A stretch of 64,000 bases of DNA, from assembly GCF_900478135.1 (NCBI RefSeq), contig NZ_LS483470.1, positions 861,501-925,500 on the forward strand, given 5' to 3'. A model generated the notes under the pieces. The model was not told the DNA's origin. It did no database searches and saw nothing but the letters and a program-made list of their open reading frames with translations. Positions 39,319-48,370 of this stretch are shown in pieces. Source of the stretch: Leminorella richardii. GTDB taxonomy: Bacteria > Pseudomonadota > Gammaproteobacteria > Enterobacterales > Enterobacteriaceae. How positions within the stretch are numbered: position 1 is the first letter of the stretch; each line of letters starts with the position of its first letter. Both the position numbers and the translations under genes were made by a program.

Positions 39319-41169
39319 ATGGCTTTATTACAAATTAGCGAACCGGGCATGACCGCTGCTCCGCACCAGCGTCGGCTGGCGGCGGGTATCGATCTGGGAA
39401 CGACCAACTCGCTGGTGGCGACAGTTCGCAGTGGGCAGGCAGAAACGCTGCCGGACGCGCAAGGGCGCCACCTGCTGCCTTCAGTGGTTCACTATCGTCC
39501 AGACGGCATTGACGTCGGCTGGGACGCGCGCGCGCAGGCGTCAGAAGATCCTACCAACACGCTAAGTTCGGTCAAACGCATGATTGGCCGCTCATTGAGC
39601 GATATTCAACAGCGTTACCCCAATCTTCCTTACCAGATGGCGCCGACAGAAAACGGCCTGCCGATGATGCTGACCGCCGCTGGTGCCGTAAACCCGATTC
39701 AGGTGTCTGCCGACGTGCTTAAGCAGCTGGCCGCTCGCGCTCAGGAAACTCTGGCCGGTGAGCTAGACGGCGTAGTGATCACCGTTCCCGCCTACTTTGA
39801 CGACGCTCAAAGACAGGGTACTAAAGACGCAGCGCGTCTGGCTGGGCTGCACGTGCTGCGCCTGCTCAACGAGCCAACGGCAGCGGCCATCGCTTACGGC
39901 CTTGATTCCGGTCAGGAAGGCGTGATTGCCGTTTACGATCTGGGTGGCGGAACCTTTGATATTTCTATTCTTCGCCTGAGCCGGGGCGTGTTCGAAGTGC
40001 TGGCGACTGGCGGTGATTCTGCGCTGGGCGGCGATGACTTCGACCACCTGCTTGCTGACTGGATCCGTGAGCAAAGCGGTCTCAGAGCGCAGGGAGACCA
40101 CCGTCTGGCGCGTCAACTGCTCGACGCAGCAACGGCGGCTAAAATCGCTCTGAGCCAGAGCGACAGTGCGACGATAAACGTCGGCGGCTGGCAGGGCGAA
40201 GTGACCCGCGCTCAGCTCGATGCGCTGATTGCCCCTCTTGTGAAAAAGACGCTGCTTTCCTGCCGTCGCGCGCTGAAAGACGCGGGCGTCAGTGCCGATG
40301 AGGTGCTGGAAGTGGTCATGGTTGGCGGCTCAACCCGCGTACCTCTGGTGCGCGATATGGTGGGCGAGTTCTTTGGCCGTACGCCGCTGACAACCATTGA
40401 TCCGGATCGCGTAGTCGCCATTGGCGCAGCGATTCAGGCGGACGTGCTGGTGGGCAATAAGCCCGACAGCGAACTGCTGCTGCTGGACGTGATACCGCTG
40501 TCTTTGGGAATTGAGACCATGGGCGGGCTGGTGGAAAAGATCATTCCGCGCAACACCACGATTCCGGTCGCCAGAGCGCAGGAATTTACCACGTTTAAAG
40601 ACGGTCAAACCGCCATGATGGTGCACGTCCTACAGGGCGAGCGTGAAATGGTGTCCGACTGTCGTTCACTGGCGCGCTTCACGCTGCGCGGTATCCCGGC
40701 AATGCCTGCGGGCGGCGCGCACATTCGCGTGACCTATCAGGTTGATGCGGACGGGCTTTTGAGCGTGACGGCGATGGAGAAATCCACCAGCGTTCAGTCG
40801 TCTATTCAGGTTAAGCCCTCCTACGGGCTGACTGATGACGAAATCGCTACCATGATTAAAGACGCGATGGCTAATGCCCAGCAGGACAACGGCGCTCGCA
40901 GGCTGGCGGAACAGAAGGTTGAGGCTGCCCGCGTGCTGGAAAGCCTTGAGGCTGCGTTAAACAGCGATAGCGATCTGCTAGCGCCTGCTGAGAGAGCGGA
41001 CATCGACTCTGCCGTTGCCGCCCTGTCTGAGGTCGCTAACGCTGACGATCCTGTTGCCATTGAAGACGCCATTAAAACGCTGGATCGTGTGACGCAAGAC
41101 TTTGCCGCACGCCGCATGGATTCATCTATCCGCCGCGCGCTGGCGGGTCATTCTGTTGATGAGGTTTAA
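39319..41169 (+). CDS. hscA: Hsp70-class chaperone HscA
   Basis: ATP-driven chaperone that promotes cluster transfer from IscU. Nucleotide-binding domain with GIDLGTTNSLVA and YDLGGGTFDISIL, then substrate-binding domain. 616 residues, as in E. coli. Coupled tightly to fdx (3 bases apart). Confidence 0.98.
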   Translation: MALLQISEPGMTAAPHQRRLAAGIDLGTTNSLVATVRSGQAETLPDAQGRHLLPSVVHYRPDGIDVGWDARAQASEDPTNTLSSVKRMIGRSLSDIQQRYPNLPYQMAPTENGLPMMLTAAGAVNPIQVSADVLKQLAARAQETLAGELDGVVITVPAYFDDAQRQGTKDAARLAGLHVLRLLNEPTAAAIAYGLDSGQEGVIAVYDLGGGTFDISILRLSRGVFEVLATGGDSALGGDDFDHLLADWIREQSGLRAQGDHRLARQLLDAATAAKIALSQSDSATINVGGWQGEVTRAQLDALIAPLVKKTLLSCRRALKDAGVSADEVLEVVMVGGSTRVPLVRDMVGEFFGRTPLTTIDPDRVVAIGAAIQADVLVGNKPDSELLLLDVIPLSLGIETMGGLVEKIIPRNTTIPVARAQEFTTFKDGQTAMMVHVLQGEREMVSDCRSLARFTLRGIPAMPAGGAHIRVTYQVDADGLLSVTAMEKSTSVQSSIQVKPSYGLTDDEIATMIKDAMANAQQDNGARRLAEQKVEAARVLESLEAALNSDSDLLAPAERADIDSAVAALSEVANADDPVAIEDAIKTLDRVTQDFAARRMDSSIRRALAGHSVDEV

Positions 41170-41172
41170 GTA

Positions 41173-41508
41173 ATGCCTAAAATCGTTTTTCTGCCCCACC
41201 AGGATCTTTGCCCGGAAGGTAAAGTGGTTGAGGCAAAAGAAGGGGAAACCATTCTGGAAGCCGCGCTGCGTAACGGCATCGAGGTTGAACACGCCTGCGA
41301 AATGTCCTGTGCCTGCACTACCTGTCACTGCGTTGTGCGGGAAGGCTTTGACTCTCTCGCCGAGAGCAGCGAGCTGGAAGACGACATGCTGGATAAGGCT
41401 TGGGGGCTTGAGCCGGAGAGCCGTCTGAGCTGCCAGGCTAAAGTGACGGATGAAGATCTGGTGGTGGAGATCCCACGCTACACCATCAACCACGCCCGCG
41501 AGCATTAA
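41173..41508 (+). CDS. fdx: [2Fe-2S] ferredoxin Fdx
   Basis: Adrenodoxin-type ferredoxin that gives electrons for cluster assembly. 111 residues. Cysteine block ACEMSCACTTC (C42, C46, C48, C51; ligands 42, 48, 51) and the fourth ligand in RLSCQAKV. Confidence 0.97.
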   Translation: MPKIVFLPHQDLCPEGKVVEAKEGETILEAALRNGIEVEHACEMSCACTTCHCVVREGFDSLAESSELEDDMLDKAWGLEPESRLSCQAKVTDEDLVVEIPRYTINHAREH

Positions 41509-41517
41509 GGAGCAAGC

Positions 41518-41718
41518 ATGAGCCTAAGCTGGAAAGATTCCCGTGAAATCGGCGAGGCGCTGTTCGATCGCTATCCCGATGTCGATCCGAAAACCGTGCG
41601 CTTTACCGATCTGCACCGTTGGATTTGCGAGCTGGAAGAGTTCGAGGACGATCCCAACGCGTCGAACGAAAAGATTCTGGAAGCCATTCTGCTGGTCTGG
41701 CTGGACGAGGCTGACTAG
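41518..41718 (+). CDS. iscX: IscX (YfhJ)
   Basis: Small acidic iron- and IscS-binding regulator of cluster assembly, 66 residues with the conserved W-x-D-S-x-E-I start and C-terminal WLDEAD. Last gene of the isc operon. The hairpin GGGCCGC/GCGGCCC around 41739-41757 follows and may be a weak terminator. Confidence 0.97.
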   Translation: MSLSWKDSREIGEALFDRYPDVDPKTVRFTDLHRWICELEEFEDDPNASNEKILEAILLVWLDEAD

Positions 41719-41826
41719 CGCACGATAGAGACCTAATGGGGCCGCATGATGCGGCCCGTTGATATTATAACGTGCACTTTTTGAAAGGCGCGTTTTCAAG
41801 AACATGTTTAAACGTGGAGAAATATA

Positions 41827-43122
41827 ATGACAACACCCTCTATGCCTATTCGCCTCTCGTATGAACCCGCAGACGCCGTTTGGGGAGATAAAGCACTGCT
41901 GAGTACCAACGCTGACGGCATGACGATTCATCTGACAGCCGAAGGCCGTCTGGGCGCTATTGCCCGCGCGGGTCGCAAGCTGGACGCTCAGGGCATTCGC
42001 CGCGTTCAGCTGGCAGGAGACGGTTGGGATCTGGAGCGCTGCTGGAGCTTTTGGCAGGGGTTCCGTTCACCAAAGGGAGAGCGCAGCGTGGTGTGGCCTA
42101 CGCTGCCAGCTAGCGATCGCGAAGAGTTGGATCGCCGCCTGAAAATCGTTGACTGGGTGCGCGATACCATCAATATGCCCGCAGAAGACTTAGGGCCAGA
42201 GCGCCTGGCTCAGCGCGCCATTGACCTGTTTTGCGGCCTTTCCGGCGACGCCATCAGTTACCACATTATCAAGGGTGAAGCGCTGCGCGAGCAGGGCTAT
42301 ATGGGCATTCACACCGTTGGGCGCGGCTCCAAGCGTGAACCAGTGCTGCTGGCGCTGGACTACAACCCTTCAGGCAACCCGGACGAACCGGTACTGGCCT
42401 GTCTGGTTGGCAAGGGCATTACCTTTGACTCCGGCGGCTACAGTCTGAAGCAGAGCGCCTTTATGGACTCGATGAAGTCCGACATGGGCGGCGCGGCGAC
42501 AGTGACCGGCGCGCTGGCGCTGGCAATTGCTCGCGGTTTGGAAAGCCGAGTGAAGCTGTTCCTGTGCTGTGCCGATAACATGGTTAGCGGCAACGCGTTC
42601 AAACTGGGGGATATCATCCGCTACCGCAACGGCAAAACGGTGGAAGTGATGAATACCGATGCAGAAGGGCGTCTGGTACTGGCGGACGGCCTGATTGACG
42701 CCGAAGCGCAGAATCCACAGATGATTATCGACTGCGCCACGCTGACAGGTGCGGCCAAAACGGCATTGGGTAACGACTATCACGCGCTGTTCAGCTTTGA
42801 CGATGCGCTGGTAGGCGAACTGCTGGCCTGTGCAGAAGAGGAAAACGAGCCCTTCTGGCGCCTGCCGCTGGCAGAGTTTCACCGCAGCCAGCTGCCGTCT
42901 AACTTTGCAGAGTTAAACAACGTGGCGGGTGCGGCCTATAGCGCGGGCGCCAGCACGGCGGCGGCGTTCCTGTCTCACTTTGTGAAAAACTATCAGCGCG
43001 GCTGGCTTCATATCGACTGCTCGGCCACTTACCGCAAAGGCGCTGTTGAGCAGTGGTCCGCTGGGGCAACAGGGCTCGGAGTGAGAACGATTGCACAGAT
43101 GCTTCTGAGCAAAGAGGGCTGA
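41827..43122 (+). CDS. pepB: Aminopeptidase B
   Basis: Manganese/cobalt-type M17 leucyl aminopeptidase active in the cytoplasm, with broad substrates including Cys-Gly. Zinc/Mn ligands in GKGITFDSGGYSLK, KSDMGGAATVTGA and the M17 signature NTDAEGRLVLADGL. 431 residues against 427 in E. coli. Follows iscX, as in E. coli, but sseB and sseA are missing downstream. Confidence 0.96.
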   Translation: MTTPSMPIRLSYEPADAVWGDKALLSTNADGMTIHLTAEGRLGAIARAGRKLDAQGIRRVQLAGDGWDLERCWSFWQGFRSPKGERSVVWPTLPASDREELDRRLKIVDWVRDTINMPAEDLGPERLAQRAIDLFCGLSGDAISYHIIKGEALREQGYMGIHTVGRGSKREPVLLALDYNPSGNPDEPVLACLVGKGITFDSGGYSLKQSAFMDSMKSDMGGAATVTGALALAIARGLESRVKLFLCCADNMVSGNAFKLGDIIRYRNGKTVEVMNTDAEGRLVLADGLIDAEAQNPQMIIDCATLTGAAKTALGNDYHALFSFDDALVGELLACAEEENEPFWRLPLAEFHRSQLPSNFAELNNVAGAAYSAGASTAAAFLSHFVKNYQRGWLHIDCSATYRKGAVEQWSAGATGLGVRTIAQMLLSKEG

Positions 43123-43140
43123 ATCTGACACCCGTCTGGC

Positions 43141-43172
43141 GGCGCGGCAATCTATATGTCGCGCCGTTTTTG
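43141..43172 (+). terminator. pepB terminator
   Basis: GGCGCG at 43141-43146 pairs with CGCGCC at 43160-43165, followed by GTTTTTG. Confidence 0.8.
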
Positions 43173-43327
43173 TTTGACGTTTACCTGCCTGATGCGAGAC
43201 AGCCCGCATTAATACACTGCCAGTTACACATTCCCTGAATTTATGCATTTTGCTTTGTTGATTGCGTGTTAAAATGGTCAGCATTTAGTCGCTCCATCCC
43301 CTATCAACATTTCAGAGAGAATCGCTT

Positions 43328-46300
43328 ATGCGTCAGGGACGTTCTGATTTTTTGTTGCTTAAAGGACTGCTGCTGGCATCGTGCCTCAGCTTCACGTCTG
43401 CGCCGCTCTATGCTGCGCCCGCATCCGCCGCTGCGGAAACCAACTCTTCTGAGCAGAAGCTCGCCGAGCGTTACGCCGGGAAGGCATTCACCATTCTCGA
43501 CGCGTCTGAAGTTCAGCTAGACGGCGCCAGCGCAATGGTTGTGACATTCTCTATCCCCGTTGCCACTAACCAAAAGTTTGCTTCAATGCTTCATCTGGTT
43601 GATGAAGCCAGCGGTAAGGTCGACGGCGCGTGGGAGCTGTCCGATAACCGGATGGAGCTGCGCCTTCGCCACTTAGAGCCTGCGCGCAAGCTGATATTGA
43701 CTGTTGATAAAGGCCTTGCGGGAGTAAACGGCGTTGCTCTCGATAAAGAGTTTCAGCAAAAGCTGACAACGCGGGACATCGAACCGTCGATTGGCTTTGC
43801 CAGCCGGGGTTCACTGCTGCCGAGCAAGGTGATCACCGGCCTGCCGGTCATCGCGCTTAACGTTAACGCGGTTGACGTTAACTTTTTCCGCATCAAGCCG
43901 GAAATGCTGTCTGACTTTTTGGCAGACTGGGGCGGTACCGGAGCGAAAAGCTACTGGGAGTCTCAGGAGTTTCTGAATAAAGCGAAGCTTGCCTACACCG
44001 GCCGCTTTGATCTTAATCCACAGCGCAATACCCGCGAGCAGATCCTGTTGCCGCTAGGCAGCATCAAGGAACTGCAGCAGCCTGGCGTTTACATGGCAGT
44101 AATGCAGGAAGCGGGCACCTATAACTACAGTAACCCGGTGACGCTGTTTACTCTGAGCGATATCGGCATTTCTCTGCACCGCTACCATCAGCGCTATGAC
44201 GTCTTTACTCAGGCGCTGGAAGGTGGGCAGGGCATCTCCGGCGTAAAAGTTGAGCTGCTGGACGAAAAAGGCAACTCTCTGGTGCAGGCGAAGACCGATT
44301 CTGACGGTCACGCGCAGCTGGTGAGAAACGACAAGGCACGAATCATGCTGGCGACCAAAGACGGTCAGACCAGCATGATTGATTTGACCAAGGCCGCACT
44401 GGATCTGTCTGAATTCGACATCGCAGGGCCTGAAGGTTTTGCCACTCAGTTTTTTGCTTTCGGGCCGCGGGATTTGTACCGCCCCGGTGAAACGCTTCTG
44501 GTAAACGGCCTGCTTCGCGACGCTGACGGCGCCGCGCTGGCGGACAGACCCGTCAAAGTCGACGTGCTGAAGCCGGACAATCAGGTTACGCGCAGCTTTG
44601 TCTGGCAGCCGAAGAAGGGCGGTTTCTATCAGTTCCAATACAGCATTCCACAGGGCGCGCCGACCGGACAGTGGTCTTTGCGTATCAACGTGGGCGATTC
44701 TCTGCCCCGCTTCTATAAGTTTAAAGTGGAAGACTTCATGCCTGAGCGCATGGCGCTGGATTTGAAGTCAGTTGAAGACGAGCCGGTTTCGACCAAGCAG
44801 GAAATTACTTTCGACGCGACTGGCCGCTACCTCTACGGTGCACCAGCTTCCGGCAACAGCCTACAGGGGCAGCTGTACCTGCGCCCAATGCGTGATGCGG
44901 TGGCCAAGCTTCCCGGCTATGAGTTCGGTTCAGCGCTGGACACTAACCTCAGCCGCACGCTGGACGAGTTCAACCTGAAGATGGACGAAGAGGGTATGAC
45001 CAGCGTCACCGTGCCGAGCAGCTGGGGCGAAAGCAAGTCGCCAATGAAGGTGCTGATTCAGGCCAGCCTGATGGAATCTGGCGGTCGTCCAGTAACGCGC
45101 CGCGCCGAACAGGCGATTTGGCCAGCAGACAAAATGCCCGGCGTTCGTCCGCTGTTTAGCCGTAAAGAGATGTACGACTACAAAACCAACAGCTACAAGC
45201 CTCAGTATATGGTTGATGAAAACAGCCTGGCCGGTTTTGACATCGTCTATGCCGATCCCAAAGGCCACAAGCTGGCGGCCAGCGAGCTTAACGTTCGTAT
45301 GATTCGTGAGCGCCGCGACTACTACTGGGAATGGTCTTCCAGCGACGGTTGGAGCTCTCGTTACGATCAGAAAGATCTCATTATTAATCAGGAAACGGTA
45401 TCCGTTCCCGCAGAGCAGTCTGTAAAGGTCAACTATCCGGTTGAATGGGGCTCTTATCGTTTAGAGGTGGAGGATCCGCGTAACGGTATGGTAACCAGCC
45501 TGCGCTTCTGGGCAGGCTACAGCTGGCAGGACAATACCGACGGCAGCGGTGCGCTGCGCCCAGATCAGGTCAAGCTGAAGCTGGACAAGCCGGCCTACCG
45601 CGCAGGCGACAAGGTAAAACTGAACGTTGAAGCGCCTGCGGCAGGGAAAGGCTATCTGATGCTGGAGTCCAGCGACGGGCCGCTGTGGTGGCAGGAAATT
45701 TCTGTGCCGGTCGGCGGCGCTAACTTTGAAGTACCGATTAACGACGAGTGGACACGCCACGATCTTTACCTGAGTGCTTTAGTGATTCGCCCCGGTGACA
45801 AGGCCATTCAGTCAACGCCTAAGCGAGCCGTCGGGCTGCTGCACCTGCCGCTAATGGACGAGAGCCGCAAGATTTCACTGGCGCTGAACGCCCCTGAAAA
45901 AATGCGCCCGAACCAGACGCTGACGGTAAAAGTGAAAGCTTCCATGAAGGACGGCGAGTTGCCGAAGTCAGTCAACGTGCTGCTTTCCGCTGTGGACAGC
46001 GGCGTGCTGAACATCACTGACTTCAAAACGCCGGATCCCTATGACGCCTTCTTTGGCCGCAAGCGTTACAGCGTCGATCAAATGGACATTTACGGTCAAC
46101 TGATCGAAGGCAAGGGGAAAACTGCCAAGCTGAAGTTCGGCGGTGACGGTGAAGACGATCAACTGTCTCGCGGCGGCAAAAAGCCGGTGACAGTGGTGAA
46201 AATTGTTGCTCAGCAGGCGCAGCCTGTGGTGCTGAACGACAAGGGTGAAGGCGAAATTCAAATGCCAATCCCTGACTTTAACGGGGAACTGCGCCTGATG

Positions 46301-48286
46301 GCACAGGCCTGGAGCGACGAAGAGTTCGGCAGCGCGGAAAGCAAAATCATCGTTGCTGCACCGCTGATTGCCGAGATGTCTATGCCGCGCTTTATTGCCG
46401 GTGGCGACAGCAGCATTCTGGCGTTGGACTTAAACAACCTAAGCGGTGGCGATCAAACGCTGGCGGTGACGGTCGAAGCCAAAGGGCTAGTGAAGCTGAC
46501 GTCTGGCGCCAAGCAGGACGTTAAGCTGGCGAAAGGCGAGCGTAAAACCCTGAGCATTCCGATTGAAGGTCTGTTTGGCTTTGGTCAGGGAGACGTGAGC
46601 GTTCGCATTAATGGTCTGGTGCTGCCAAACGAGCCGTCAACGGCGTTTGAACGCAGCTGGACACTGGCCGTTCGCCCAGCCACGCCTGCGCAAACTAACA
46701 GCTATGCGCTGACGCTGCGTCCTGGCGAAAGTTGGACTATGCCGCCTGACGCTTTAAGCGGTTTGGCGACGCCAACCGTTGAAGGGCAAATGTCGCTGAC
46801 TGCTACGCCGCCGCTGAACGTTGCTCAGCACATCCGTGAACTGTTCGCCTATCCTTACGGATGCCTGGAGCAGACCACCAGTGGACTGTTCCCGTCGCTG
46901 TACTCGAATCAGGCACAGCTGGCGGCGATGGGCATTAAGAGCGATACGGATGAAGTTCGCCGTCGCAACGTGGATGTGGGTATTGAACGCCTGTTGGGCA
47001 TGCAGAAAGACAACGGCGGTTTCTCTCTGTGGGAGCGCGAAGGCTATGAAGAGTACTGGCTGACGGCCTACGTTACCGACTTCCTGACACGCGCCCGCGA
47101 GCAGGGCTACTCCGTGCGTGAAGAGGCGCTAAATAAAGCCAACCAGCGTCTGCTGCGCTACCTGCAGGATCGCAATCAGATGGAGATTCGCTACGGTAGT
47201 AACAGCGATGCGACCAACTCAGCGAAGTTTGCCGTTCAGGCCTATGCCGGTCTGGTACTGGCTCGCCAGCAGCAGGCACCTCTTGGGGCACTGCGCCAGC
47301 TGTTTGACCGCCGGGAAGAAGCAAGATCCGGTCTGCCGCTGGTACAGCTTGGCGTTGCGCTGAAGCTGATGGGCGATATGCCTAAGGCTCAGCAGGCTAT
47401 CAATCAGGGCATCGCTTTGGGAGGCGGCACTCGCGGAAACATTTGGCTTGGCGACTACGGCAGCGTTGTTCGCGACAATGCCCTGATCCTAGCGCTGCTG
47501 CAGGAGTACGATCTGCAGCCTACTCAGCAGGACAACCTGCTGATGTCGCTGTCTGATTCGCTGGTGACTCAGCGCTACCTGTCAACACAGGAGCGAAACT
47601 CAGTCTATCTGGCCGGTCGCGACCTACAAAAGCGCCAAAGCGCCGAGTGGGAAGTGGAAATGACCGGAGCGGAGAAAAAAGACTTCGAGGAAAGCAAAAC
47701 GATCAGTCGTCTTTATGAGGCAAACCAGCTCGGTAAGGGTATGACCCTGAAAAATACCGGCAGCGTGGCGGTATACCCTCGCGTAGACGTAGTGGGTTAC
47801 CCGCTGACTCAGCCGATGCCAATGAGCAACAAGCTTTACATTGAGCGTCGCTTCCTGAATCTGGATGGTTCTGAAGTTAACCTGCGCAATGTTCAAAGCG
47901 GCCAGCTAATGGTGGTGCATTTGAACCTGTGGTCAGACAGCCAGATTAACGATGCGCTGGTCGTGGATTTACTGCCTGCCGGTCTTGAATTGGAAAACCA
48001 GAATCTGGGTGACAGCAGTGCTAGCCTGGGCGACAGTGCTGGCGAGCTGATTGAGCTGCAAAACCGCATGCAGCGTACTGAAATCCAGTATCAGGAATAC
48101 CGTGACGACCGCTACGTGGCGGCGGTGAAGGTAGACGGCTCAAGAAACCGCCCGGTCACTCTGCTGTATCTGGTTCGCGCAGTGACGCCGGGTAGCTATA
48201 ACGTACCGGCACCTCAGGTTGAGTCAATGTACAAGCCTGAATGGCATGCAGTGGGTTCAACGCAGACCAAGCTGGACGTGAAATAA
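43328..48286 (+). CDS. yfhM: Bacterial alpha-2-macroglobulin YfhM
   Basis: Large periplasmic protease trap thought to inhibit host or competitor proteases, working with the peptidoglycan synthase PbpC. 1652 residues, closely similar to E. coli YfhM (about 1653). The thioester CLEQ is intact in YPYGCLEQTTSG (C1179, Q1182). MG-type beta domains fill most of the length; the thioester domain and receptor-like C-terminal domain follow. The N-terminal signal includes LASC at 16-19, a possible lipobox, but a lysine interrupts the hydrophobic core and a signal-peptidase I site near YAAPASA is an alternative; E. coli YfhM is a lipoprotein. Directly followed by pbpC. Confidence 0.95.
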   Translation: MRQGRSDFLLLKGLLLASCLSFTSAPLYAAPASAAAETNSSEQKLAERYAGKAFTILDASEVQLDGASAMVVTFSIPVATNQKFASMLHLVDEASGKVDGAWELSDNRMELRLRHLEPARKLILTVDKGLAGVNGVALDKEFQQKLTTRDIEPSIGFASRGSLLPSKVITGLPVIALNVNAVDVNFFRIKPEMLSDFLADWGGTGAKSYWESQEFLNKAKLAYTGRFDLNPQRNTREQILLPLGSIKELQQPGVYMAVMQEAGTYNYSNPVTLFTLSDIGISLHRYHQRYDVFTQALEGGQGISGVKVELLDEKGNSLVQAKTDSDGHAQLVRNDKARIMLATKDGQTSMIDLTKAALDLSEFDIAGPEGFATQFFAFGPRDLYRPGETLLVNGLLRDADGAALADRPVKVDVLKPDNQVTRSFVWQPKKGGFYQFQYSIPQGAPTGQWSLRINVGDSLPRFYKFKVEDFMPERMALDLKSVEDEPVSTKQEITFDATGRYLYGAPASGNSLQGQLYLRPMRDAVAKLPGYEFGSALDTNLSRTLDEFNLKMDEEGMTSVTVPSSWGESKSPMKVLIQASLMESGGRPVTRRAEQAIWPADKMPGVRPLFSRKEMYDYKTNSYKPQYMVDENSLAGFDIVYADPKGHKLAASELNVRMIRERRDYYWEWSSSDGWSSRYDQKDLIINQETVSVPAEQSVKVNYPVEWGSYRLEVEDPRNGMVTSLRFWAGYSWQDNTDGSGALRPDQVKLKLDKPAYRAGDKVKLNVEAPAAGKGYLMLESSDGPLWWQEISVPVGGANFEVPINDEWTRHDLYLSALVIRPGDKAIQSTPKRAVGLLHLPLMDESRKISLALNAPEKMRPNQTLTVKVKASMKDGELPKSVNVLLSAVDSGVLNITDFKTPDPYDAFFGRKRYSVDQMDIYGQLIEGKGKTAKLKFGGDGEDDQLSRGGKKPVTVVKIVAQQAQPVVLNDKGEGEIQMPIPDFNGELRLMAQAWSDEEFGSAESKIIVAAPLIAEMSMPRFIAGGDSSILALDLNNLSGGDQTLAVTVEAKGLVKLTSGAKQDVKLAKGERKTLSIPIEGLFGFGQGDVSVRINGLVLPNEPSTAFERSWTLAVRPATPAQTNSYALTLRPGESWTMPPDALSGLATPTVEGQMSLTATPPLNVAQHIRELFAYPYGCLEQTTSGLFPSLYSNQAQLAAMGIKSDTDEVRRRNVDVGIERLLGMQKDNGGFSLWEREGYEEYWLTAYVTDFLTRAREQGYSVREEALNKANQRLLRYLQDRNQMEIRYGSNSDATNSAKFAVQAYAGLVLARQQQAPLGALRQLFDRREEARSGLPLVQLGVALKLMGDMPKAQQAINQGIALGGGTRGNIWLGDYGSVVRDNALILALLQEYDLQPTQQDNLLMSLSDSLVTQRYLSTQERNSVYLAGRDLQKRQSAEWEVEMTGAEKKDFEESKTISRLYEANQLGKGMTLKNTGSVAVYPRVDVVGYPLTQPMPMSNKLYIERRFLNLDGSEVNLRNVQSGQLMVVHLNLWSDSQINDALVVDLLPAGLELENQNLGDSSASLGDSAGELIELQNRMQRTEIQYQEYRDDRYVAAVKVDGSRNRPVTLLYLVRAVTPGSYNVPAPQVESMYKPEWHAVGSTQTKLDVK

Positions 48287-48307
48287 GCAGCCGTAAAGGC
48301 CAGATGG

Positions 48308-48338
48308 GAAAGGGCGATACAGGTATCGCCCTTTTTTA
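48308..48338 (+). terminator. Terminator between yfhM and pbpC
   Basis: AAAGGGCGAT pairs with ATCGCCCTTT across six bases, followed by a T run. pbpC therefore probably has its own promoter or depends on read-through. Confidence 0.88.
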
Positions 48339-48370
48339 TCAAGAATAGAATAACAACACAGACGGACTGA

